Shown: piece by piece, positions 7,239 to 18,168 of the stretch
Layout: every line of letters begins with the position of its first letter
Numbering within the stretch: position 1 is the stretch's first letter
Assembly: GCF_015752315.1 (NCBI RefSeq)
Contig: NZ_JADOVJ010000001.1
Span: forward strand, 1,240,001-1,304,000
Source of the DNA: Nocardioides luteus
Lineage (GTDB): Bacteria > Actinomycetota > Actinomycetes > Propionibacteriales > Nocardioidaceae
Direction: 5' to 3'
Length of the DNA: 64,000 nt
The notes under the pieces: generated by a model
Told to the model about the DNA's origin: nothing
Seen by the model: only the letters and a program-made list of their open reading frames with translations
Databases searched by the model: none
Translations under genes and position numbers: made by a program

Positions 7239-9068
7239 ATGAGATCATCTGCAGGTAGCGGAGACCTTTCCGCGGTGGCATCCTCGCGCCACAAGGCCCT
7301 CGGCCAGAACGGGGCGACCCATCCGGCCCTCGACTGTCCTCCCGAGGAGGCGGCCAAGAACGCCGGGGGGCTCGACCGCGTCGTCTTCGGCGTGACCGCC
7401 GTCATCGCGGTCGGCTTCCTGGCCTGGGGCTTCGTCAGCACCGATTCGCTGGCCGCGGTGTCGGGGAAGTCGCTGTCCTGGGTGATGGCCAACCTCGGGT
7501 GGCTCTTCGTCACCGCGGCCTCGACCTTCGTCGGGTTCGTGCTGTGGCTGGCGTTCGGCAAGTTCGGCAACATCCCGCTCGGCCGTGACGGCGAGGAGCC
7601 CGAGTTCCGCACGGTCTCGTGGGTCACGATGATGTTCAGCGCCGGCATGGGGATCGGCCTGATCTTCTACGGCGTCAGCGAGCCGATCAGCCACTACGTC
7701 TCGCCTCCGCCGGGCGCCGTCGGCGACGGTCAGTCCGAGAAGATCCAGACGGCCATGGCCACGACCCTCTTCCACTGGGGCATCCACCCCTGGGCGATCT
7801 ACGCCCTGGTCGGGCTCGCGATCGCCTACAGCGTCTTCCGCAAGGGCCGCGGTCTGCTCATCAGCTCGGTGTTCGAGCCGATCCTCGGGCGTCACGCGCA
7901 CGGCGCCGGCGGGAAGGTCATCGACATGCTCGCGATCTTCGCGACCCTCTTCGGGTCGGCCGCGTCGCTGGGCCTGGGCGCGCTCCAGATCCGCAGCGGG
8001 CTCGAGATCGTCGGCGGTCTCGGCAGGACCGGCAACGGCATCCTGGTCGCGATCATCGCCGTGCTCACGGTCGGGTTCGTCTTCTCGGCGGTCTCGGGTG
8101 TGGCCAAGGGGATCCAGTGGCTCTCCAACATCAACATGGTGCTCGCCGTCGGCCTCGCCCTGTTCGTCTTCGTGGCCGGTCCGACCGTGTTCATCCTCAG
8201 CCTGGTGCCGACCACGGTCGGCAGCTACTTCCAGGAGGTGGCGATGATGTCGGCGCGTACGTCGGCCGAAGGTTCCGAGACCGCCTCCTGGCTGTCGAGC
8301 TGGACGGTCTTCTACTGGGCCTGGTGGCTCTCCTGGACGCCGTTCGTCGGCATGTTCATCGCGCGGATCTCGCGGGGCCGGACCATCCGTCAGTTCGTGA
8401 CCGGCGTGCTGCTGGTGCCGTCGCTGGTCAGCCTGGCCTGGTTCGCGATCTTCGGCGGTGCGGCCATCGACCTCCAGCAGGGCGGCGTGGACATCGCCGG
8501 CGCCGGCGGCGTCGAGACCCAGCTGTTCACCACCCTCGAGTCCTTCCCCCTCGCCACGGTGGCCAGCGTGGTGGTCATGATCCTGGTCGCTCTCTTCTTC
8601 GTCTCGGGCGCCGACGCGGCCTCGATCGTCATGGCGACGCTCTCCGAGCGCGGTTCCATCGAGCCGGGGAAGCCGACCGTCATCTTCTGGGGCGTCGCCA
8701 CCGGTGCGGTCGCCGCGGTGATGCTCCTGGTCGGTGGCTCCGACGCGCTGAGCGGGCTGCAGACCATCACGATCGTCGCCGCCGTGCCGTTCGTGCTGGT
8801 CATGATCGCGCTGTGCGTGTCCCTGGTGAAGGACCTGCGGGAGGACCCGCTGGTCGTGCGTGCCGAGTACGCCTCCAGAGCCGTCGAGCAGGCCGTCGTC
8901 TACGGCGTCTCGGAGCACGGTGACGACTTCGTCATCAGGGTCTCCCGCGATCCCGACGCGCCCGCCGACGAATCGGCCGGCGAATCGGCCGGCGAGCCGG
9001 CCGACGAGCTCGACGACGAGCTCGACGAGCTGGTCGAGGAGGCCGAGCTGCCCAGGTCGGCCGGCTAG
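7239..9068 (+). CDS. BCCT-family betaine/choline/carnitine transporter
   Basis: Secondary transporter of 609 residues with the twelve-helix BCCT pattern. It has the GMGIGLIFYGVSEP motif of sodium-coupled betaine carriers and the family signature WAWWLSWTPFVGMFIARIS. The ATG at 7239 follows GGAG at 6-base spacing, and the N-terminus before helix 1 is about 45 residues. The C-terminal tail is strongly acidic and is encoded by short tandem repeats (ESAGESAGEPADELDDELDE). Neighbouring gbcAB and C1 genes make glycine betaine the likeliest substrate, for catabolism rather than only osmoprotection. It is followed by the molybdopterin oxidoreductase after 22 bases. Confidence 0.93.
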   Translation: MRSSAGSGDLSAVASSRHKALGQNGATHPALDCPPEEAAKNAGGLDRVVFGVTAVIAVGFLAWGFVSTDSLAAVSGKSLSWVMANLGWLFVTAASTFVGFVLWLAFGKFGNIPLGRDGEEPEFRTVSWVTMMFSAGMGIGLIFYGVSEPISHYVSPPPGAVGDGQSEKIQTAMATTLFHWGIHPWAIYALVGLAIAYSVFRKGRGLLISSVFEPILGRHAHGAGGKVIDMLAIFATLFGSAASLGLGALQIRSGLEIVGGLGRTGNGILVAIIAVLTVGFVFSAVSGVAKGIQWLSNINMVLAVGLALFVFVAGPTVFILSLVPTTVGSYFQEVAMMSARTSAEGSETASWLSSWTVFYWAWWLSWTPFVGMFIARISRGRTIRQFVTGVLLVPSLVSLAWFAIFGGAAIDLQQGGVDIAGAGGVETQLFTTLESFPLATVASVVVMILVALFFVSGADAASIVMATLSERGSIEPGKPTVIFWGVATGAVAAVMLLVGGSDALSGLQTITIVAAVPFVLVMIALCVSLVKDLREDPLVVRAEYASRAVEQAVVYGVSEHGDDFVIRVSRDPDAPADESAGESAGEPADELDDELDELVEEAELPRSAG

Positions 9069-9090
9069 CACGAGTTCTGAAGGAGCGGTT

Positions 9091-11403
<2,313 letters not shown>

Positions 11404-11493
11404 CGCGCAGCATGGCTGTAGATTCGTACTCGTGAAGAGGCCTCGAAGTTCCTACCGCTCACCTGCGTTCGACACGAGGGGTGAGCGGGCCTG

Positions 11494-12786
11494 ATGGACA
11501 GCCAGACATTCCTCGCGCTCGGGCTGGTGCTGGTCTTCGTGCTGGTCGGCGGCGTCTTCGCCGCGACCGAGCTGGCGCTCGTGTCTCTGCGGGAGAGCCA
11601 GCTGGCGGCCATGGAGAGGCAGGGGTCTCGTGGAGCGCGGGTGGCCGAGGTGGCGCGCAACCCCAACCGCTTCCTGGCCGCGGTGCAGATCGGGGTCACC
11701 GTCGCGGGTTTCCTCTCCGCTGCCTACGGCGGCTCGACGATCGCTCCGGACGTCGCGCCCTACCTCGAGCGCCTCGGCATGGGGGAGGCGCTCGCCGAGA
11801 CCACGGCGCTGATCGTGCTGACCCTGTTCATCGCCTACCTCTCCCTGGTGCTGGGCGAGCTGGTGCCCAAGCGGCTGGCGCTGCAGAAGGCCGCCGGCAT
11901 CTCGCTGGCCGTGGCGCCCGTGCTGGACCGGTTCGCCAGCGTGATGCGGCCGGTGATCTGGCTGCTGTCGGTCTCCACCGACGCCGTCGTACGCCTGCTC
12001 GGGGGTGACCCCAAGGCCTCGGCCGAGGAGGTCTCGGAGGAGGAGCTGCGCGAGATGGTCTCGACCAACCGGGACCTCGAGGAGGACGAGCGCCGGATCC
12101 TCCGCGACGTCTTCGCCACCACCGAGACGACGCTGAAGGAGGTGATGCGCCCGCGCGGCGACGTCACCTTCATGCCGGCCTCGATGCCGCTTCCCGAGGC
12201 GGCCGAGACGGTCCGCGACCTGCCCTACTCCCGCTACCCGGTCACCGGTGAGGGCTTCGACGACATCCTCGGGTTCCTGCACGTACGCGACCTGCTCGGT
12301 GTCGCCGCGACCGACCAGCGCACGATCCGCGACATCTGCCGTCCGGTGCTGGCGCTGCCCGGGAGCAAGCGGGTGATCCCGTCGGTCGCCACGATGCGCG
12401 AGGGCGGCACCCACCTGGCGATGGTCGTGGACGAGTACGGCGGCACCGACGGCATCGTGACCCTGGAGGACCTCGTCGAAGAGATGATCGGCGACATCCA
12501 GGACGAGTACGACCACGGCGAGGCGCGCATCCGTGACTACGGCGACCTGTCCCGGGTCGACGGAGCGATGACCATCGAGGACTTCGCGGACACCACCGGT
12601 ATCGAGCTCGAGGACGGTGGCTACGAGACCGTCGCGGGCTACCTCATCTCGCGGCTGGGCCACATCCCGCAGGTCGGTGAGGTGCTGGCTCTTCCGGGCG
12701 TCACCTTGGAGGTGGCCGCCCGGAACGGCAACCGGGTCACCGAGATCGCGCTGCACCCCGAGGCGACACCTCCGGCACCGGAGTGA
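11494..12786 (+). CDS. CNNM/CorC-type transporter-associated protein (hemolysin-like)
   Basis: Membrane protein of 430 residues. A DUF21 domain (about 1-195) has four hydrophobic segments and the TELALVSLRESQL and LGELVPKRLALQ motifs. Two CBS domains follow (about 205-330, with DEYGGTDGIVTLEDLVEEMIGDI), then a C-terminal CorC/HlyC domain. The family is linked to magnesium/cobalt export. The ATG overlaps the stop of a possible 20-codon GTG-started peptide (11432-11494) whose reality is doubtful. Its 3' end overlaps the converging dehydrogenase gene by 50 bases. Confidence 0.9.
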   Translation: MDSQTFLALGLVLVFVLVGGVFAATELALVSLRESQLAAMERQGSRGARVAEVARNPNRFLAAVQIGVTVAGFLSAAYGGSTIAPDVAPYLERLGMGEALAETTALIVLTLFIAYLSLVLGELVPKRLALQKAAGISLAVAPVLDRFASVMRPVIWLLSVSTDAVVRLLGGDPKASAEEVSEEELREMVSTNRDLEEDERRILRDVFATTETTLKEVMRPRGDVTFMPASMPLPEAAETVRDLPYSRYPVTGEGFDDILGFLHVRDLLGVAATDQRTIRDICRPVLALPGSKRVIPSVATMREGGTHLAMVVDEYGGTDGIVTLEDLVEEMIGDIQDEYDHGEARIRDYGDLSRVDGAMTIEDFADTTGIELEDGGYETVAGYLISRLGHIPQVGEVLALPGVTLEVAARNGNRVTEIALHPEATPPAPE

Positions 12787-13711
12787 GGACGGTCCCGTCG
12801 GCGAGCCACCGGTCGAGGTTGTCCAGGGTCAGCTGCTCCATGGCCGCGCGGGTCTCGACGGTCCCGCTGGCCAGGTGGGGGAGGAGCACCACGTTGTCGA
12901 GGTGCATCAGCTCTTCGGGGACCTCGGGCTCATCGGTGTAGACGTCGAGGCCGGCGCCGGCGAGTCGGCGCTCGAGCAGCAGCTCGACCAGCGCGTCCTG
13001 GTCCACCACGGAGCCGCGCGCGATGTTGACGAGGTAGCCCTCGGGCCCGAGGGCCTCGAGGACCGTGCGGTCGACGAGGTGCTGCGTACCGCTGCCGCCG
13101 GAGGTGGCGAGCACCAGGATGTCGACGTCGGCGGCGAGCTCGGCGGGGGAGGCGGCGTAGGCGTAGCGGGAGCCGGGCACCTCGCGACGGGAGTGGTAGG
13201 AGACCGGGCAGCCGAACGCCTCGAAGCGGGTCGCGATCGCCCGGCCGATCCGGCCCAGGCCGAGGATGCCGACCCGCTTGCCCGAGACCCTGCGGGTCAG
13301 CGGATAGGCGCCGACCCGCGGCCAGTCGCCGCGGCGTACGAACCGGTCGGCGGCGCTGAGCCCGCGCAGGGTGTCGATGGCGAGGCCGATCGCGGTGTCG
13401 GCCACGCAGTCGGTCAGCACGTCGGGGGTGTTGGCGACCAGCACCCCGCGCGCGGCCGCGGCCCCGACGTCGGTGGTGTCGTAGCCGACCCCGAAGTTGA
13501 TGACGGCACCGAGCGCGGGCAGCTGCGCCATCAGGTCGGCCGGTACGCCGGTGCGTCCCGTCGTCACCACGGCACCGATCGAGGCGCCGTGCTCGGCGAG
13601 GAACGCGGCCCGGGTGTCGTCGTCGGGGAGAGCCAGGGCGTCGTACGTCTCGGTGAGGGTCGCGGCCAGCGACGGCTTGAGCGGTCCCACCTGGAGGATG
13701 CGGCGGTTCAC
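12737..13711 (-). CDS. D-2-hydroxyacid dehydrogenase (NAD-dependent)
   Basis: Enzyme of 324 residues that reduces 2-oxoacids or oxidises D-2-hydroxyacids. It has the GLGRIGRAIA nucleotide-binding motif, catalytic Arg in NIARGS, Glu in TDEPEVPEEL and His in LLPHLASGT. Overall it is closest to glyoxylate/hydroxypyruvate reductase-like members, but the sequence alone does not fix the substrate. The GTG at 13711 follows GAGGAGAA; a 24-residue longer start was rejected for lack of a ribosome site. It converges with and overlaps the CorC-like gene. Confidence 0.88.
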   Translation of the reverse strand: MNRRILQVGPLKPSLAATLTETYDALALPDDDTRAAFLAEHGASIGAVVTTGRTGVPADLMAQLPALGAVINFGVGYDTTDVGAAAARGVLVANTPDVLTDCVADTAIGLAIDTLRGLSAADRFVRRGDWPRVGAYPLTRRVSGKRVGILGLGRIGRAIATRFEAFGCPVSYHSRREVPGSRYAYAASPAELAADVDILVLATSGGSGTQHLVDRTVLEALGPEGYLVNIARGSVVDQDALVELLLERRLAGAGLDVYTDEPEVPEELMHLDNVVLLPHLASGTVETRAAMEQLTLDNLDRWLADGTVLTPVPEVSPRGAARSR

Positions 13712-13831
13712 GGATTTCTCCTCGAGGCTTCGACGACATCGGGATCCCGAGGCTAGGTCGGGACCGTGATGCGCGTCCAACATCAGGACGGCATCGACCG
13801 ATGCGGCAGGGGCATGGCGTCGGCCGGCCTG

Positions 13832-14776
13832 CTACTCGCTCACGACCTGGGTGGCGGGGGCATCGGGTTCCGGTCCGGGACCGGTACGCAGCCGCTTCTG
13901 CCATGCCTGCTGGTCCCAGGTCGCGGGCTCGGTGTCGTGGATGAACTGCTCGACGACCTTCGTGAACCGTTCGGGGTCGGACCGGAAGGGGAAGTGGCCC
14001 GCGCCGTGGAACACCTCGAGCGCGGCCAGGGGAAGTGCCGCCTGCGCCTGCGCGGCGTGGCGGTAGGGGATGACACCGTCGCGGTCGCCCCAGATCATCA
14101 GCATCGGGACGTCCGAGGCCAGATAGCTGCGGTCGAGCATCGTGACGACCTGGCCGTGCCAGTCGACGACGGCGCGCAGGGTCCGGGCGAACGCCTGGCG
14201 GGAGGGGCCGTCGGGCAGCGCGTCGACGATCCTGGTCAGGTCCGGGGCGTCGACGCCGAGGTCGTGGTCGACGCGGCGCAGCAGGGCGAGGGCGGTGGAC
14301 ACCGCGGGCCGCGAGATCGGCAGCCGCAGCAGCTTGAGCAGCTCCGGGGCCAACGGCAGGGTCGCGAGTCGCAGCCAGGTCGAGACACTCCGTCCGGAGC
14401 CGCCGTTGGAGACCAGCACGATCCGCTCGACCAGCTGCGGGTACTGGTAGGCGAGCTGCATCGCGATGCCGCCGCCGAGCGAGTGCCCGACCAGGGTGAC
14501 CCGCTCCACGTCCAGCACCGCCAGCAGGTCGCGCATGCCGTTGGCGAACCCGCCGATCGAGTAGTCGGCGCGTGGCTTGTCGGAGTCGCCGTGCCCGAGG
14601 AGGTCCGGAGCGATGACGAGATGGTTCTCGGCGAACAGGGGAAGCACCTCGTCCCACGTGCGCGAGCTGTCGCCGATCCCGTGGATGAACATGATCGCGG
14701 AGCCCTCTCCGCCGATGCGGTACGCACGTCGGTAACCGTGGACCACCCGGGACTGCTGCTCTATCGCCCGCGTCAT
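13832..14776 (-). CDS. Alpha/beta-fold hydrolase
   Basis: Hydrolase of 314 residues with an oxyanion motif (FIHGIGDSSRTW), nucleophile elbow GHSLGG, acid in WGDRDGVIP and catalytic His in GAGHFPF. The order and spacing match the catalytic triad of the family. No signal peptide is visible, so it should be cytoplasmic. The substrate cannot be predicted. It stands alone between the dehydrogenase gene and the secreted protein gene on the same strand. Confidence 0.85.
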   Translation of the reverse strand: MTRAIEQQSRVVHGYRRAYRIGGEGSAIMFIHGIGDSSRTWDEVLPLFAENHLVIAPDLLGHGDSDKPRADYSIGGFANGMRDLLAVLDVERVTLVGHSLGGGIAMQLAYQYPQLVERIVLVSNGGSGRSVSTWLRLATLPLAPELLKLLRLPISRPAVSTALALLRRVDHDLGVDAPDLTRIVDALPDGPSRQAFARTLRAVVDWHGQVVTMLDRSYLASDVPMLMIWGDRDGVIPYRHAAQAQAALPLAALEVFHGAGHFPFRSDPERFTKVVEQFIHDTEPATWDQQAWQKRLRTGPGPEPDAPATQVVSE

Positions 14777-14839
14777 GATCGCACGCTAGTCGCCACGGAT
14801 TTCGAGCATGTTGCAGCCACGCCGGTGGCCGGACGTGAC

Positions 14840-14867
14840 GGGGCCGCCCGGTGAACCGGACGGCCCC
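14840..14867 (-). terminator. GC-rich hairpin after the secreted protein gene
   Basis: GGGGCCGCCCGGT (14840-14852) pairs with ACCGGACGGCCCC (14855-14867) at 12 of 13 positions, just after the stop of the minus-strand secreted protein gene. There is no T-run. It probably ends that transcript. Confidence 0.6.
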
Positions 14868-14889
14868 GCGGTGGGGTGGGAGTGGGGGA

Positions 14890-16605
14890 TCAGGGATCGA
14901 TCACGATGGTGCAGGTGATCGTCCGCGGCGACGGGTCGATCGCGATGCCCTCGTGGGTCACCGTGTCGTCCCAGCCGCTCGCCGTGCCGGTGTCCGGCGT
15001 GGTGCCGGTGTTCTCGCAGGTCAGCGACGTCAGGCTGGTCTCGCCGGAGCCGCCGTCACGGAAGTTGACCTGGATGTCGGCGAGCGGCGCGTTGGTGAAC
15101 GTCGCGACCGCCGCACCGGTCGGCTGGTTGTCGGTGCAGTTGGTGCCGGTGACCACGGTGACGGTCTGTGCACCTCCGGGGGCGTCGGCGTATCCGGGCG
15201 GCGGCGACGTCTCGGTGACGTCGTAGTCGCCCAGCGAGAGGCCGGAGACGCAGACCTCGCCGACGTCGGGATCCTCGTCACCGGTGCCGTTGTCGGTCAC
15301 GCTGGTGCCGTCGTAGGAGAAGACCGCTCCGGCGTTGGCGACCGCTCCGCCCTTGGTGCTGTTCTTCAGGATCTTCAGTGCTCCGAGCTGGAGCTGGTTG
15401 GTGTAGGTGCAGTCGAGCACGTCGGTGTCACTGTCGATCGCGAAGGTCACGGTCGCGCCGTTGATGCTCGGCGTGACCCCCGTGCTGGCATTGCAGTTCA
15501 CACTGACGAACGCCCAGTTCGTCGGGATCACGTCCTCGACGACCGTGTAGCCGCTGCCGAAGAGGACGGTCTTGCCGTAGTCCTTGACCCCGTCGTCCTT
15601 GAGCGTGAACGTGTTCGCCGAGCTGGGGTCGGTGCCGAACGACTTCGTGTAGCCGAAGTCGGTCGAGTTCGGGTCCTCGTCGGGCTGCGTCTGCTTGCGG
15701 ATGATGACCTGGCCGCAGTTCTGCAGGTTGATCCCGACCGGTGCCACGAAGTCCTTCAGCTGCGAGGTGAAGGAGTCCGAGGAACGGCTCTTCAGCATCG
15801 CGCTGCCGAACGAGGTGCACTTGTTGGGCTGGAACAGGAGCCGCAGGTCGATCTGCGCCTCACCGAAGGTCCGTGCCTGCTTCGACCCGGAGGCGATCAG
15901 CCCGTCGGACTCCGCGGCCGGGATGGTCGAGGAGTTGATCGTGCCGGCCGCGCACGGGGCGCCGCCACAGGTGGCGGAGGGGACGTCCAGGTCGGTGGTC
16001 GGACCCCAGGCGGAGCCGGTCCACCGGCGTGCGGTGATGTCGGCGCGGGAGCCACCTTGGTCGATGGCGTACTCGATGAGCAGGTCACCGACGGTGCGGA
16101 CGACGTTGGGGCCGGTGGCGCACTTGGTGCTGGACTGGTTGAACTCGAAGTCCATCAGCGTGGTGCCGCTCGGGTCGCTGACCCGGCTCCAGGCGAGGTT
16201 CAGGAACCCGGGGTGGGACCCGGTGCCGGCCTCCCGGTAGACGTGGAAGCTCAGCAGGTCGCTCTTGTTCGGCGGGATCGAGTCGGTCACCTCGCTCGGA
16301 CAGGAGGTGTCCTCCTTGACGCCGCCGGCGTAGGAGTTGTCGCCGGTGCCGTTGACCTTGTCGGTCGCGCGGATCTCGTTGACGCCCGCCCAGTCGGTGG
16401 ACGGTGATGGGTCGTCGACCTTGAGGTTGGCGTCGACGTCGATCTCGAAGTTGCTGCCGGCGAGGCTGGCCTCGGGGTGGGACGCCGAGGCGCCGGAGGA
16501 GACGAGTGTGGTGACGACGAGGGCGGTGGCGCTGAGCGCCGCCAGCTTCTTGATGAACCTCGGCTTTCGGGCGCGAGGCATGAGTGGGCTCGGTATCGAG
16601 CGCAT
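14890..16605 (-). CDS. Secreted SpaA/prealbumin-fold-like protein
   Basis: Protein of 571 residues with an N-terminal export signal (basic RARKPRFIKK, then a hydrophobic stretch ending near SSGASAS). The middle region (about 45-300) is rich in Ser, Thr and paired Cys. Two prealbumin-like repeats follow, starting near GQVIIRKQTQPDEDPNST and LGALKILKNSTKGG and ending in the typical SLGDYDVTETSPPPGY. No LPXTG sorting signal or C-terminal membrane anchor is present, so it is likely released or loosely attached. Start ATG has AAAGGGG. Function unknown; a surface or adhesion role is a guess from fold. Confidence 0.75.
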   Translation of the reverse strand: MRSIPSPLMPRARKPRFIKKLAALSATALVVTTLVSSGASASHPEASLAGSNFEIDVDANLKVDDPSPSTDWAGVNEIRATDKVNGTGDNSYAGGVKEDTSCPSEVTDSIPPNKSDLLSFHVYREAGTGSHPGFLNLAWSRVSDPSGTTLMDFEFNQSSTKCATGPNVVRTVGDLLIEYAIDQGGSRADITARRWTGSAWGPTTDLDVPSATCGGAPCAAGTINSSTIPAAESDGLIASGSKQARTFGEAQIDLRLLFQPNKCTSFGSAMLKSRSSDSFTSQLKDFVAPVGINLQNCGQVIIRKQTQPDEDPNSTDFGYTKSFGTDPSSANTFTLKDDGVKDYGKTVLFGSGYTVVEDVIPTNWAFVSVNCNASTGVTPSINGATVTFAIDSDTDVLDCTYTNQLQLGALKILKNSTKGGAVANAGAVFSYDGTSVTDNGTGDEDPDVGEVCVSGLSLGDYDVTETSPPPGYADAPGGAQTVTVVTGTNCTDNQPTGAAVATFTNAPLADIQVNFRDGGSGETSLTSLTCENTGTTPDTGTASGWDDTVTHEGIAIDPSPRTITCTIVIDP

Positions 16606-16914
16606 GGCGTGTCCCCTTTCAGAGACCTCGCGGTCGCTGTCTACGTGGGATGGTGGGTCCGCTCCCAGATGCGGGCTCCCGTCGGCGCGTGCGGCTGCGG
16701 CCTGGACGGATCGATTTCTTCAGAGGCTCAGGGCATCGGCTGGGGGCTCGATGCTCGGTCCTCGTGATTCGATCGTTATCCCGCCCGGGGTATCAGCGCA
16801 TGCCGAAGATCGGGTAACTGCTGTAGGCGCCCGGGCTGAGGCCCACCGTCGCGTGGTCGGCCGGTTCGCCGACATACTCGTCCTACGCCCCGACCCCCGC
16901 ACGAAGGAGCACCC
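16606..16914. other. Gene-free divergent region
   Basis: This 309-base gap separates the secreted protein gene (minus) from the acyl-CoA dehydrogenase gene (plus). It must hold both promoters. I see GC-rich dyads around 16788-16850 (for example CGCCCGGG) but no RNA element or conserved protein. Confidence 0.5.
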
Positions 16915-18063
16915 ATGGAGCCCGACGAGTTCGACGCGATCCTCGACGCCGTCCGCGCGTTCGTCCGCAAGGAGGTCGTCACGGCCGAGGACGAGATCGA
17001 GGAGACCGATCAGATCCCCGACCGGCTCCGGCAGCAGGCCGCGGCGATGGGGCTGTTCGGCTACGCCATCCCGGAGGAGTACGGCGGTCTCGGCTTCACC
17101 ATGTCGGAGGAGGTGCGGCTGGCGATGGAGCTCGGCTGGACGACGCCGGCGTTCCGGTCGATGTTCGGCACCAACAACGGCATCGCCGGCCAGGTGCTGG
17201 TCAACTGCGGCACCGAGCGGCAGAAGCAGCAGTACCTGCCGGGGCTGGCCAGCGGCGAGCTGGTGGCCTCGTTCGCGCTGACCGAGCCGGAGGCCGGCTC
17301 CGACCCGAGCGGGCTGCGCACGCGCGCGGTGCGTGCGGGTGATGCGTACGTCATCAACGGGCAGAAGCGCTTCATCACCAATGCGATCTGGGCCGATCTG
17401 CTGATGGTCTTCGCCCGCACGGGCGACCTCGCCGAGGGCGCGAAGAACATCTCGGTGTTCGTGGTGCCGACCGACACCCCGGGCGTCACCATCGGCCCGC
17501 GCGACCACAAGATGGGCCAGCGCGGCTCGGTGACCTCGGAGATCTTCCTCGACGGCGTCCGGGTGCCCGCCGAGAACCTGGTCGGCGAGGTCGAGGGCGA
17601 GGGCTTCTCCGCGGCGATGCGGTCGCTGGCCAAGGGCCGGCTGCACATCGCCGCGCTCACCGTCGGCCTGGCCGACCGGCTGATCGAGGAGAGCCTGCGC
17701 CACGCCACGACCAACAGCCAGGGCGGCCAGAAGCTCGCGGAGTTCCAGCTGATCCAGGCCATGCTCGCGGAGAGCCGGACCGAGGCGTACGCCGGTCGCG
17801 CGATGGTGCTCGAGGCCGCCCGCAGCTGGGACGACGGCAGCGACCGCCGCACGGCGCCGTCGCTGTGCAAGCTGTTCTGTACCGAGGCGGTCGACCGGAT
17901 CGCCGACCGTGCGGTCCAGATCCACGGCGGCCTGGGCTACATGCGAGAGGTGCCGGTCGAGCGGTTCTACCGCGACGCGCGGCTGTTCCGGCTCTACGAG
18001 GGCACCAGCGAGATCCAGAAGCTGATCATCGCCAAGCAGATGGTCAAGGAGTTCCAGGGGTGA
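16915..18063 (+). CDS. Acyl-CoA dehydrogenase
   Basis: FAD enzyme of 382 residues, normal for the family, which introduces the alpha-beta double bond in acyl-CoA thioesters. It shows the FAD/substrate motif FALTEPEAGSDPSG, the second signature (QIHGGLGYMREVPVERFYRD) and the catalytic Glu362 in YEGTSEIQ. The ATG at 16915 has AAGGAG. It is monocistronic or weakly linked to the next gene 105 bases on. Acyl-chain preference cannot be read from the sequence. Confidence 0.93.
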   Translation: MEPDEFDAILDAVRAFVRKEVVTAEDEIEETDQIPDRLRQQAAAMGLFGYAIPEEYGGLGFTMSEEVRLAMELGWTTPAFRSMFGTNNGIAGQVLVNCGTERQKQQYLPGLASGELVASFALTEPEAGSDPSGLRTRAVRAGDAYVINGQKRFITNAIWADLLMVFARTGDLAEGAKNISVFVVPTDTPGVTIGPRDHKMGQRGSVTSEIFLDGVRVPAENLVGEVEGEGFSAAMRSLAKGRLHIAALTVGLADRLIEESLRHATTNSQGGQKLAEFQLIQAMLAESRTEAYAGRAMVLEAARSWDDGSDRRTAPSLCKLFCTEAVDRIADRAVQIHGGLGYMREVPVERFYRDARLFRLYEGTSEIQKLIIAKQMVKEFQG

Positions 18064-18168
18064 CCTCTGGGCGCTCCGGGCTGCCTCCCCGGAGCGCCGG
18101 CGCCACGACTTCACCGACACCTGACCAGGGAGGTTGTCCGGCGGCCCCATCCGCGCAAGGCTTCAGGC

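Noticed and set aside
8860..9090. N-terminal extension of the molybdopterin oxidoreductase
   Set aside because: It overlaps the BCCT gene in another frame; the AGGAG at 9081-9085 supports the start at 9091.
11432..11494. A 20-codon GTG-started peptide overlapping the CorC-like start
   Set aside because: The overlap TGATG is suggestive of coupling, but the peptide has no recognisable composition or leader motif.
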